A stretch of DNA of 17,892 bases. Origin: Saccoglossus kowalevskii. Its lineage: Eukaryota > Hemichordata > Enteropneusta > Harrimaniidae. Made by a program: the position numbers and the translations under genes. Within the stretch, counting starts at the first letter, position 1; every line of letters begins with the position of its first letter. Of the stretch, positions 1 through 9,071 are shown one piece after another. The notes beneath the pieces are model-generated. The model saw only the letters and a program-made list of their open reading frames with translations. It was not told the DNA's origin and did no database searches. The stretch covers positions 235,241 through 253,132 of the forward strand of contig NW_003158732.1 of NCBI RefSeq assembly GCF_000003605.2, in the 5' to 3' direction.

Positions 1-21
1 GTACCATGTCGCTTCAGAGGC
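1..21 (-). CDS. RBM39: Possible next RBM39 exon, cut by window edge
   Basis: On the minus strand a pyrimidine-rich acceptor (gttctccccag) ends at 22. In the phase left by the preceding exon the remaining bases read K-PLKRHGT and stay open to the edge. The basic stretch is plausible between the RS domain and RRM1, but it is too short to identify. Confidence 0.35.
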
Positions 22-3000
22 CTGGGGAGAACACTTATGTAAAATATTTTTCTCAGTCCCCAAACACAAAGCACTAAACAAATTCACAAGAAACCCACTG
101 AAATGATTCTTGAACTAGTGCTAAGTTGTACTCATCTGAAGACCACATTTGACTGTTGCATGAACTGAATTCACCCCGTAAAATACATCAGACATCGAAA
201 TATTTCACATAATTCCAAAAACGCTTTATGAATTGGTCATAGAGAGAAACTCAAGTATTTCACAAGAAACATAAGCTATCAGACAAATATTTCTACACAG
301 TATTAGGACTATAGCCACAGACATAACTTACTTTATAGGACTGGGACTCTTGCTCTTGCTTTTTTTCTTCTCTTGTCTATCATGTCTGTCATATTTTCCA
401 CGAACAGGACTGTAACTTTTCCTTTTCCTTCTGTCTGGACTTCTGTCAGGACTTCTACGATAACGATCCCTATAACTACCACCATAACGCCTATCCCTAT
501 CTCTGCTGCGGCTGCGACTTCGTCTGTGGCGACTTCTGCTGCGGCTACGTCTATGACGACTTTTGCTGCGACTGTTACTTCTACTTCTTCGCCTAAAATA
601 CAATTTACAAAAAAAGTATACTACTTTGCTTCACATGCATACATGCAAGAATACTTCCTGAACTTTTTGTTTGCAAATGATATTAAAATTGTAAATTCAA
701 AACATACCTGTATCTGTGATCCCTTCCACGGCTACGACTGCGACTCCTCCGCCGGCTCCTACAAAAACATAACACTTAAGATTAAAACAAGAACTTAAAC
801 AAAAAACATCAGTGTTAATAAAATTCACTAAGTGATTCTATGATGAAATTAAATTAAAATCTAAACACAAGTTGGAGTCCCATTATAAAGTACTTGCCTC
901 GCAACATTTTTCGAATGGCATATTCTCCTACACAAAATTAAAGTGTGTAAAAATACCATTCAAAGGCATCTCTGCCACAGACACATTGAAAAACATACCT
1001 GAGTTTGTAGCGGCTTTCACTTATAATATATTGACATGACAAAGGAAGCTTGAAGTGCTCAAATACTGAGTAAGCCAGACATTGACTGCAACCTATTTGC
1101 AACAGTCATATATAGGGATTGTTAAGCAGACTGAATAAATTGGATACAAAGATTGGATGACATCCACGTAACGACTGCCATCATTGTGTTGCTCAGTAAA
1201 TTTACATTGCTATAAATTCAGCATTGTCCACACCAGCAGATTCTGTGTCAAACTTTGTCCCCAAACAGGTGAACCTGAGCAGCATGTGAACAACACCAAA
1301 TATATAACAAGTCTGAACAAAAAATAAAAATAAAGATACTTACGATTTTTTACTGTTCCTGCTTTCTGAAACTTCCTTTTCGTCGTGGTCCTATCAGGGT
1401 CCAAACAAAACAGCAATGTCAAGATGACAATACAGGCAGTACACAGGTTGGCAAGGAAGGGATGGATAGGAAGGGAAAAATAAAAAAAAGAAAACAGAAG
1501 ATATCTGTCAGCTCATTTTGACTTTTAGAAGTGTCTTAATACTGTTTTGGTTTACACAAACCTGTTTATTCTTCTTCACAGCATTACTTTCTGTACTATG
1601 TGATGGATGCACAAATATCGCTCATAATTTCCTAATTTGTACTTGATTGCCCCTTCCCCCTTCTCCTTCAAGTACACTCAAACCAGATACAAACACATTT
1701 TACTTCTAGTACTCCATATTGTCAATAGGAGTTTTAAAATGCACAATACATGAAACAGTACAAATTAGGAGAATTATGTTCAATTTTGAGTTATGTATGA
1801 AGTGGGTGAGGCAGTTATTGCACAGGCAAAATAATTAATAATACAAGTCAAATCAATTGAGAACTGTTGATGGAACAAGACGCCCTTTGGTTATTCAATT
1901 GAATGGAGAGAGTTGGTTTCAAAAGAATAAGTCTTGTAGTTGTGGTGCTGAAATCCATGTAAAAGCTTCTGGTCACCTTCTCCTGTGTTCTTCAGTCAGG
2001 GTCGTGTATTGACTGGTACCACTACACAATCATTCTTTCATGCCCTGGGATGATGAGAGTGGGAGGGTATTTTTTAGTTTCAAACAATGAATTTGGTGCT
2101 CAACATCTCCTAACTAACTTCTATTGAGTTTCCGAATAATAATCTAAGAGCTAGTAAACTGCCATAGGCAGGGGATCCTGCCATGCATCTTAAAATGATT
2201 TACACATGCCAATATAACATCTCTCATCTCTAAGCATTTGTGGAGATTCCAGTGAAATAATTATACACTATCTTGTATGTGAAACAGTTCTACTGTAATA
2301 TGGAATTAGGCAAAAAAAATGACTAAAAGTTGAATCTCATTTTACTCCCTAGGTAAAAGATCATGCCATGCTGCTCTCACATTTCAGTAACTCATTGAAA
2401 TGTTTTGCTGGTATTTCAAATCGCCAGCTACATGTCTGATACTTCATACTGATCGATCTCTATTTCAATCATCAGTTGAGCACAAAATACAAATATCCCA
2501 AAATGACTACCTCTTTGAGCCTTCAGCACTGCTATGCTGTAAGTCAATGGGTTCTATAAAAAATCAAATGGGCAATAGACAGTCAGAAGATGGTCATAAA
2601 TATGTTTGGTTTGTTGAACAGGCAGGCTGTCGTATTTAAAGTGTTTAGGATGAATTGCACACATTCAGATATTTGATAAGCCATACAGTTCTTTAAGTAG
2701 GCTGGCTTCAGAAGGGATAGTTTGTTATGCGATAATTTAATTAAGTGAATAGTTTTTTTTAAAATTGATGGAGAGATCACAAAAGTAAAGTCCACTGCTC
2801 CCTTGTTGACAAATTTGCTTTGCATTTCATCTTGAAAATATTCTGACTTCATTATAACAGGGTATACATAGCGATAACTTTTCTCCTGACTTAAAGCATT
2901 TTATTAAGCGTATTATTGATTGTTTAATAATGGTTCACCTGCAAAATTTACCCAAGCCTGCAGCTGCATGCTAATTTGCATTAAAATGTTATCATTTTGT

Positions 3001-3544
3001 GATCACTCCACCTATTTCATCAAACTTATTTCTATTTATTTAATGGTTTACAAAAAATCTAACCTGACTGGAGCCAGCCTATTCATTTAATTATGTTGCA
3101 TAATGTATTGATATTAATGAGAAACTGGCAGAACAACAATGAACCAAGTGATACCAGGCTTTCTCCCTGGTAAAGGGCACAGATGGTACGTACCAGTAAA
3201 ATGCAATACTTACGACTCGCAATAAAATGAAACTTCAATTATTCCCAAAATGGGCATTTTTTTGGTCAAGATGTTGAGGAATATCTACAAGATATTACGC
3301 TGTACACTTTTGTATAAAAACGCTGATGACATGGCCCAGTAATAAGCAAAACCAATAAAAAGACAACGGTGCAATAACCATTATTACAGAAATTAAATTC
3401 AGATTGTTATCATAAACACTAATCTGTTTAATTGGTCGTAACATAATATATAACAATCCATAAAAAACCAACCTCCTTTCTGTATGGTGCCTCCAACATG
3501 GCTTCAACATCAAAGTCCTCAGCCATATTTTCTTTGTCCTTCAT
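1..3544 (-). CDS. RBM39: RBM39/CAPER-like splicing factor, 5' half (partial, spliced)
   Basis: The gene is assembled from exons at 3473-3559, 1344-1390, 999-1019, 708-758 and 332-592, with a possible next exon at 1-21. The predicted N-terminus MAEDFDVEAMLEAPYRKE closely matches the vertebrate RBM39 start (MADDIDIEAMLEAPYKKD). The downstream exons give a long Arg/Ser domain, as expected before the RRMs. Splice phases agree across all junctions (0, 2, 2, 2, 2). RBM39 is a nuclear SR-like protein that joins the early spliceosome through U2AF-type contacts and coactivates nuclear receptors and AP-1. The RRM1, RRM2 and UHM domains are not in the window and should lie beyond the left edge. The 2.1-kb first coding intron is the largest visible. 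Identity rests on the N-terminal block and domain order, and is strong for that reason. Confidence 0.88.
332..592 (-). CDS. RBM39: RBM39 main Arg/Ser exon (261 nt)
   Basis: Acceptor attgtattttag precedes 592 and donor GTAAGTTA follows 332 on the minus strand. The exon encodes about 87 residues: tandem RSRSRS/HRR blocks, then RDRDRRYGGSYRDRYRRSP, SPDRRKRKSYSPVRGKY and a terminal KKKSKSKSPSPIK. The order (RS repeats, then an Arg/Tyr/Gly segment, then a Lys/Ser-Pro run) parallels the vertebrate RBM39 stretch leading to the EPIDNLTPEERDARTVF segment before RRM1, which is not present here. The open reading frame on the other strand across this exon is a shadow. Confidence 0.85.
708..758 (-). CDS. 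RBM39: RBM39 Arg/Ser exon (51 nt)
   Basis: It is flanked on the minus strand by acceptor tttttgtag and donor CAG|GTATGT. In phase it encodes SRRRSRSRSRGRDHRY plus two bases of Arg. The dense RS dipeptides are typical of the RS domain that SR protein kinases phosphorylate and that drives nuclear-speckle location. The phase (1 nt in, 2 nt out) fits both neighbours. Confidence 0.8.
999..1019 (-). CDS. RBM39: RBM39 candidate 21-nt microexon
   Basis: The minus strand shows an acceptor-like ttataag before 1019 and a perfect CAG|GTATGT donor after 999. In the inherited phase it encodes (S)ESRYKL(R), joining smoothly to the following Arg/Ser exon. Its length is a multiple of three, so skipping also keeps the frame. 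A second in-frame acceptor six bases inside (gaaag) would give a 15-nt version. The polypyrimidine tract is weak and the exon is very short, so it needs transcript support. Confidence 0.55.
1344..1390 (-). CDS. RBM39: RBM39 exon 2 of the coding region (47 nt)
   Basis: A minus-strand acceptor (ggaccctgatag) precedes 1390 and a strong donor GTAAGTAT follows 1344. Read in phase 0 from the previous exon it encodes DHDEKEVSESRNSKK plus two bases of Ser. This is a charged stretch with the first RS-like dipeptides, matching the KDENKL...EERSKKRKK-type linker in vertebrate RBM39. It ends in phase 2, compatible with the next exon. Confidence 0.75.
1391..3472 (-). other. RBM39 first coding intron
   Basis: A 2.1-kb AT-rich intron separates the conserved N-terminal exon from the 47-nt exon. 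Open frames here (for example 2400-2639 plus and 2583-2852 minus) show no recognisable domain. The one structured candidate is a 71-nt segment at 3214-3284 (minus) with splice-like edges, listed under findings. A short 6-bp-stem inverted repeat sits near 2168-2183. I see no RNA gene. Confidence 0.6.
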
Positions 3545-3559
3545 CAATATATTAGTGAT
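3473..3559 (-). CDS. RBM39: RBM39 first coding exon
   Basis: On the minus strand a good acceptor (tctcttccgcag) ends at 3560, and the exon closes at 3473 before GTTGGT, a weak donor. Two in-frame ATGs occur. The one at 3526 begins MAEDFDVEAMLEAPYRKE and corresponds to the family start. The one at 3544 would add six residues (MKDKEN), and the frame stays open to the acceptor. The acidic, hydrophobic DFDVEAMLEAPY block is the conserved RBM39 N-terminus. The exon ends in phase 0. The acceptor upstream of the ATG implies at least one non-coding 5' exon further right. Confidence 0.87.
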
Positions 3560-4320
3560 CTGCGGAAGAGATCATTACAGTTAACACAGAAAACCTTAAT
3601 TTTTACGACTGAATTGCATTTTAATTTTTAACACATAGAATTACAGTTTCGTTCAGTGTTATTTTTTTTTCGAACATAAAATAAGGCGCAGGAAAAATAT
3701 GTTCAATAGGTACATAATATTTTGTATTAGTTCTGTAATTAAGAATTGTTAGTAGCATTTTTAACCATGGGACACTAATATAATTAACATTGTAAGAACT
3801 GTGTACAAATTTCTTGACAATCTTAACAGAATGAACGCCGGATCATTTACAAGACAAGTTTTGATTTGATCATGCATGAAACAAAAATATGAAATGGGAT
3901 CCTAAACGTTTTTTTGAATACACCACTTCTTTTTTTTTTAAATTCAATTCATGTATATGGGTGCCATATGGAGACACACTCGTCTGAATAACCTTTACAC
4001 ATACAGCAATTTCTGCCCTTCATGGCAAGATATTCTACCGAGACTGACTTCCAATGTTTTCCTTCAACTCCAAGGTTTCTATAAAATGGAGAAACGCAAG
4101 AAATATTACAAACTGTAGTATTTTATATAACTAGATGCTAGTGTGCCTCTCGGTTAGTCTTTTTTTTTCTAAAAAAAAAAAAGTAGTAAAACACATTAAT
4201 TTATTCATGCCATGACTAGGGCATACAAGTCCTGGAAGGGTTACAGTAGATGCGTACACGTCATTAGACTAAATGTTACCAAAAATCAAAATTACATCAA
4301 CGACAAACACACCATTAGGC

Positions 4321-4690
4321 ACTTACAACTTACGGTTCTTCAACATTTATATGATCGTCTATAAATAAACGAAACCAAACAAACATTCATATAGTATGAC
4401 CCCCTAGGTTTGAGAAAAAATACATTATCACGTACAATACACACGGATGTTTGCGTAGACTAATTTAATTAAACACTTACAATTAGTTGTAATAAACGCA
4501 AGTGTCCGCTAAAATGGGAACAATTATGCAGAAAACGGCGCAACACAGCGACAAATATACACCGAATTTTCAGTTGGCGTGTGTACGGTTGTAGCGGGGA
4601 GAACTGAACAGTACGTCCATATTTCACCAAAATTCTAAAGGATTGTTTAACAAATAACTAAAAATGTCACTATAAAACATTGGTACTTAC
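4321..4690 (-). promoter_or_regulatory. Cluster of GTAAGT donor sites, probable RBM39 5' UTR region
   Basis: Four minus-strand GTAAGT hexamers lie at 4321-4326, 4328-4333, 4475-4480 and 4685-4690, upstream of the acceptor of the first coding exon at 3560. They could be alternative donors of non-coding first exons, so the promoter is probably at or to the right of 4.5 kb. The segment 4530-4610 is locally richer in CpG. Exact transcription starts cannot be read from sequence. Confidence 0.35.
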
Positions 4691-4699
4691 TTAAATGTC

Positions 4700-5824
4700 A
4701 GAACTGTTGTCTTCCGTGGTGATTTTAACTTCAATTTTACTGAATATTCGTGTGTACAATACACGCGAAACACAACCAACAACGTATTTGGCGATGCACT
4801 ACGGGGTTTACAATATTGAAATGAAAGGGCATGCGAAGCGCCAGCTTCGGACGAGTTTGATAAAACCTTTGTTTGCAGTAGCCGTTTATGGCTACACGGC
4901 CAAATGCAGAGAGGTCAAAATGGATTTTTCCATCGAAGGCGGAATGGCACACGTAACACAATATTGCTCACAACATAGAAGTACTATCTAGGTACTGGGG
5001 TAAAATATCCAAGAACGATCATTATAGTAAAACTTCAGTGATTCAACTTGGAAGTTTAGGCGTGAAGGTGTCAGTATCTCCTATTGTACGCGTTGCGTCT
5101 CACAACAGAAGTAGAACAATTCCAAATGTTCATTCAAGTACACATCCATAGTTTTTAAATAATGTTTTGAACCATGAATTAGTGGGTCTGTCGCGACTGT
5201 CGCGAAAAATTGCGCGAACCAAGTCAATCAAATGAAAGGACAATTATAACACTATGGTGAAGACTTTCCTTTTACGACATTGTGAAATTCTTTCGTTTTC
5301 TGGGAGAAAAAAAACTGAAAAAGTCATGACAAGATAATTCAGAATTTTATATTAAGAACAATGCACCTTATGCACCCATAAATCATTTTCATAATTACCG
5401 ATTGAACAAGAATATTACCAGAAAAAAAAATTGCTACATTCTATAAATGTTTGCCTTTTATCTGTCTTGAATCGTGACTGAAAGAAGCTGTGTAAAATTA
5501 CAAACGATGTAGGGTGTTCGACAACTCATGTAGGAATAATAAATTTAATAAATATAATTTTACTTGGTAAAATACTATATTTTCCTGCATAAAAACAATG
5601 TCGAAAACGGAAAGTCTTTATCTCAGTTTTTTATCGAATTCCGTCACTTTTTCAGTCGTAGTAAATTCCGAATGAGTAAAGTCCAGAATAATTCATAGTC
5701 GGGATTTGACACCACAGTCTAGAAAAACTCAAACATGTACATTACAAATACACAAACTCGTTAAAACTGCTGAGGTTGTGACGTAAATTCGTTCATTTAC
5801 ATAATGATACTTTGTATGGAACGA
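4700..5824. other. Intergenic, no gene recognised
   Basis: Overlapping open frames on both strands at 4695-4991 encode up to 98 residues with no recognisable motif, and the two frames shadow each other. A short CpG-bearing duplication (ctgtcgcga, 5188-5205) is the only local structure. The rest is AT-rich sequence without features I can support. Confidence 0.5.
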
Positions 5825-6133
5825 GATGCTAAATCATCCGATTTACTGACATCGAGTTACGAAAACATTGAGTTACAAAAATGACCATATTTCAGAAACC
5901 ACACCACTTTTGTCAAACCAGGCCCAAATTGTAACTTGATGTTCAATTACGGTTAACAGAACCTCGAATCACGGACAACATACATTTTTGTTTTTGTTGA
6001 ACGTCCACATTTAGCAACTCGAACTTCAGTTTACCGAACATATATTTTTTGTTTTGTGTAATATTCAAAATGTCGTAACTCAATGTGATGATCCAAGGCT
6101 GTGACGTAAGTTTAGTCATTTGCATAATGATAT
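5775..6133 (+). repeat. Pair of diverged 36-bp direct repeats flanking a MITE-like element
   Basis: Positions 5775-5810 and 6098-6133 align without gaps at about 29 of 36 bases. Each begins with a TGACGTAA block and ends with CATAATGATA. They bracket the inverted-repeat element at 5850-6085. They are too long and too diverged for a simple target-site duplication; they may be ends of a larger element or remnants of a tandem unit. Confidence 0.6.
5850..6085 (+). mobile_element. MITE-like inverted-repeat element, copy A
   Basis: The ends are CATCGAGTTACGA (5850-5862) and TCGTAACTCAATG (6073-6085), inverted with 12 of 13 bases matching. A second copy of the terminal motif (ACATTGAGTTAC) follows directly inside the left end. 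The interior carries no coding frame of note. A related, oppositely oriented copy lies at 17067-17329; a 15-bp exact block shared by both is at 6000-6014 here and 17173-17187 there. Homology appears to continue left to about 5825. The size, terminal inverted repeats and second copy point to a non-autonomous DNA transposon or other short interspersed repeat. Confidence 0.65.
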
Positions 6134-6139
6134 TGATAC

Positions 6140-7040
6140 ATTATATGTAACATCTCGTGAAAACTTGGGCTCAGTTCCACATCTTAGTTACAAGTGCTCC
6201 TTTCCGGTACGTTATTCTCCTCCTGGATTTGGTGACCAATACTTACTTGGGGTACACTCTACGAGAATGATCAGCTCTCAGTTCACACTGGTGTTTTATT
6301 ATACAATTTTCGATGACCACATTTTTCTTCATAGTACTGATTCCAGATTTCAATAATGGGTTATGATCAACGGGGGGGGGGTCTGAATAATCATTTGGTT
6401 TTTATTTACGAAAAAGTGTGGGCTTTCATAAGATATAGACATTGCGATTATTATTTTACTTTCCGAAAACATCTACTACATCCTTAATGGTGGATTCTTC
6501 CGGGGCTGGTGGGCTGGTTTGGTTTAGTTCCCCCCTCTACCCCCCACTGAAACTTAATTGATAAATATTGATCATGGCATCGGACTACATTCACCATTGG
6601 ATACAAATTGATAATCGAACAGTAGTATGGCATAGCAGTTGGTTCTAGGTCTATGCCCTAAAATTGACCCCATTGGACGCACATATTTACACTCGGACCA
6701 AACCGTTTTCTCGTCTTGGATGTTTTTTTTTTTTTTTTTTCATTTTCTGTTATTTTTGTCCATGATTGGATAGAAAAAAAAAACGAACGACAAATACTCC
6801 ATGATTTTTTTACTTTATTAAAAAATAAAATTTTGTATGTATGATGAAAACTTTTTGAGGTCGAACCCCTCCCACCCCAAACTAAAGCAAATAATTTTTT
6901 TGTCCGACATCGATCTTTTGACGTTGTCCCTTATACAGAAGTTACGCTTTTTTTCTTTCTTTTGAATTGTAAGCCGGGCTTGTCATATCAAATAAATCAA
7001 ATCGAGGGAGATATGGGCGCAAAGGCACAAACACTTTATA
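6140..7040. other. Intergenic, low-complexity, no gene recognised
   Basis: The stretch contains a run of 10 G (6372-6381), C-rich and G-rich patches at 6500-6550, and a run of 18 T (6723-6740). Short open frames at 6120-6356 and 6962-7150 (plus) have no recognisable motif or splice context. Confidence 0.5.
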
Positions 7041-7042
7041 TA

Positions 7043-7072
7043 ATCATAGAAGGTACTAGTACCTTCCATGAT
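7043..7072. repeat. 30-bp near-perfect palindrome
   Basis: The two 15-bp arms pair with one mismatch around the centre ACT|AGT; the inner 18 bp (GAAGGTACTAGTACCTTC, 7049-7066) are a perfect palindrome. It lies about 350 bp beyond the 3' end of the kinase gene. No function can be assigned; a dimeric protein site or a hairpin remnant are both possible. Confidence 0.75.
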
Positions 7073-7203
7073 ATAATGCACGTTGTTTTGAATGTAATCA
7101 TTGCTAGATCGGGGTATATTTTACATGTAACTCACGATAATTATTATTAACAATTAACAATAAATTGAGATTCAATCACCTTAGGAGTATCAATCATCCA
7201 GGC

Positions 7204-7209
7204 TTTATT
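7204..7209 (-). terminator. Candidate polyadenylation signal of the TSSK gene
   Basis: AATAAA on the minus strand lies about 210 bases past the stop codon of the kinase at 7419. It is the first canonical hexamer downstream on that strand that I found. Cleavage would fall 10-30 bases further left. Confidence 0.45.
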
Positions 7210-7418
7210 TCATTTTTTCTTCAGAATCCCGATGACTCGGGTATTATCTGTTACAAGCTGTCCACATTCGCAGCTAGTCCAGCAATAAAGAATAAAAAAA
7301 GTCTATATATACTAATAAACGTGTTAAATCTTTGAAGGAAGAAAAATCTTCTTTTTCTTCTTTGAAAATCCTTTCGTATAGGTAATATAGTTCTTATAAA
7401 TGATATATTTGGCCGGCG

Positions 7419-8435
7419 TTATTTACCGCCGGTGGATTTAGATTTCTGTTTGTTCATTTGCTGAACTGATGGTACGTCGCCGTCGACTGTCGATGTTGAC
7501 GCAGCTTCCTGGCTAGCGGCCGCCGCCTTCGTCTTTGGCTTAGGGTAATAGGGTGCCATACGCACGGTCCAAGGATCGTGTTTGATCTCCTTCAATGTGA
7601 TGCGCTCCTTGACAGGAGACAACATTCGGCAAATCAAATCCTTACAGTCTTCGGAAACTGTTTTGTTGGCTGGAAACTTGACTCGACACTGAACTTGCTG
7701 CATTAGCGTTTTGTGGTTAGAATCGTCAAACGGAAGTTGCCCAAATAGCATGGTGAATAGGATTACCCCCATACTCCAGATGTCGCTGAAATGCGGGTCG
7801 TATGGCATTCCTCGTAAAATTTCCGGCGGTGCATACGCATAACTCCCGCAATACGTTTCGCTTAATATTCTCCGACCATCTTTAGGTTTCATGCTCCCTC
7901 TCGCAAATCCGAAGTCAGTAATCTTCAGGTTATTGTTTTTATTTAGAAGGAGGTTTTCGCATTTGAGGTCTCGGTGCACAACGCCACGATGGTGACAGTA
8001 GTCTATGCCCATACATAACTGATGGAACCAGATTGCTGCCTGGGTCTCTGACACGGCGCCGTGGGACTTAATATAATCCAACAAGTCGCCGTTTTCAGCC
8101 ATCTCCATGATCAAATAAACCCGACTAGTAGTTTCGATGGACTGCAGAAAACAGATCAAGTTCGGGTGTTTCAGATTCTTGATAACGTCGATTTCCCTTG
8201 GAAGAAATTTCACCAGATAGTCTTCTGGAGCTTTTTTTTTGGACACAATTTTCACAGCTACCTTGATCTTGTGTTTAGCGCTATGGGCCCACATAACGTT
8301 GGCGTAACTTCCGTGTCCAAGAGTTTTCCCCAACTTGAAACCATGTGATTCTAGCACGGACGCAGCTTTGCCAACCTTTGAACTGGTCCCCGACGTCCTT
8401 TCAGTGACTGGCTTCTCCTTCGATTTGGTCGTCAT
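7419..8435 (-). CDS. TSSK: Testis-specific serine/threonine kinase (TSSK family), intronless, complete
   Basis: This 338-residue protein kinase spans a complete domain at about residues 33-289. Visible motifs are the glycine loop GHGSYANV (40-47), VAVK with catalytic K62, helix-C E81, HRDLKCEN (154-161, catalytic D156), DFGFA (D174), activation-loop SETYCGS with T194, and DIWSMGVI (218-225). DLKCENLLL, ETYCGS and IWSMGVIL are typical of the TSSK branch of CaMK-related kinases, which phosphorylate sperm proteins in post-meiotic germ cells. The N-terminal 30 residues and the C-terminal 48 (Ala/Lys/Ser-rich, ending KSKSTGGK) are extra to the catalytic core. The APE motif reads PPE (203-205). An in-frame TGA lies 33 bases upstream of the ATG, and A is at -3, supporting this start. 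Intronless structure is common in TSSK genes. Which paralogue it is cannot be settled here. Confidence 0.93.
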   Translation of the reverse strand: MTTKSKEKPVTERTSGTSSKVGKAASVLESHGFKLGKTLGHGSYANVMWAHSAKHKIKVAVKIVSKKKAPEDYLVKFLPREIDVIKNLKHPNLICFLQSIETTSRVYLIMEMAENGDLLDYIKSHGAVSETQAAIWFHQLCMGIDYCHHRGVVHRDLKCENLLLNKNNNLKITDFGFARGSMKPKDGRRILSETYCGSYAYAPPEILRGMPYDPHFSDIWSMGVILFTMLFGQLPFDDSNHKTLMQQVQCRVKFPANKTVSEDCKDLICRMLSPVKERITLKEIKHDPWTVRMAPYYPKPKTKAAAASQEAASTSTVDGDVPSVQQMNKQKSKSTGGK

Positions 8436-8614
8436 GTTGATATTGCACTCAGGGTAAAATGATAATCACTCTAATCCTATCGAAACCATCATAGTGAAAC
8501 TTCTCTTCAAGATAGATATATTGTTCATAACACCAGAAGAGATAGATGCTAGTGCACAATAAATTTACAGATGGAATAACACTGGTTGAATATGCAGGCA
8601 ATTGTTGATTGTTG

Positions 8615-8668
8615 TGACGTCGCCACCATTATGCTGGTACGCGTCGGCGGTGGAACGCCGTGACGTCA
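8615..8668 (-). promoter_or_regulatory. CRE sites upstream of the TSSK gene
   Basis: A full palindromic cAMP response element TGACGTCA (8661-8668, inside the 12-bp palindrome CGTGACGTCACG) and a second TGACGTCG (8615-8622) lie 180-234 bases upstream of the kinase ATG, in a CpG-rich patch. CREM acting at CRE sites drives many post-meiotic spermatid genes in mammals, so a role in germ-cell expression is a reasonable inference. A 6-bp-stem inverted repeat (GCGCTG/CAGCGC) follows at about 8685-8700. Confidence 0.55.
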
Positions 8669-8910
8669 CGAGTTTGTGAACACGGCGCTGAGCGCAGCGC
8701 GTTTATCTTGTCCACGCTGGCGATATGTTCCTGGCACAGTCAGCTGGCGACCTAATACGGGGTCTAATACATGCAACTATTAAATTTACCGGTGATTGCA
8801 ATATTTGGCAGTAACGTATGATGTGTGCCAGTTGACTGTAGTTTCCGCCTGTAGAAAAGCTAAAGTTAACTAACTATATACAAAAATGCGAAAGTGAAAA
8901 GTAAAATTAT

Positions 8911-8930
8911 TGTGTGTGTGTGTGTGTGTG
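8911..8930. repeat. (TG)10 microsatellite
   Basis: Ten uninterrupted TG units are visible, ending in TAATCGCG. Confidence 0.95.
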
Positions 8931-9071
8931 TAATCGCGTTGCATTGTGTCGGGTATCACATGTATCAGCCAACGAGCAATAAATTGAAATAGTCAATGGT
9001 CTGGGACAAAATTTATTTTATGAGCCTTTTGAAGTATGCTAATTAATATAAAAGAAAGAGGGGAAATTAAA

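Noticed and set aside
373-798. Plus-strand frame of 141 residues rich in Thr/Ser/Ile
   Set aside because: It is the complement of the Arg/Ser exons of RBM39; the low complexity comes from the RS codons read backwards.
2049-2062. TGATGA box-C-like sequence in the RBM39 intron
   Set aside because: No D box at a suitable distance, and the strand is opposite to the host gene.
4695-4991. 98-residue plus-strand frame with a 74-residue frame opposite
   Set aside because: No family motif, each frame shadows the other, and it lies at the likely RBM39 promoter side.
5188-5205. ctgtcgcga tandem duplication
   Set aside because: Only two short units; consistent with local slippage.
8061-8348. 95-residue plus-strand frame
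   Set aside because: Antisense shadow of the conserved TSSK kinase domain.
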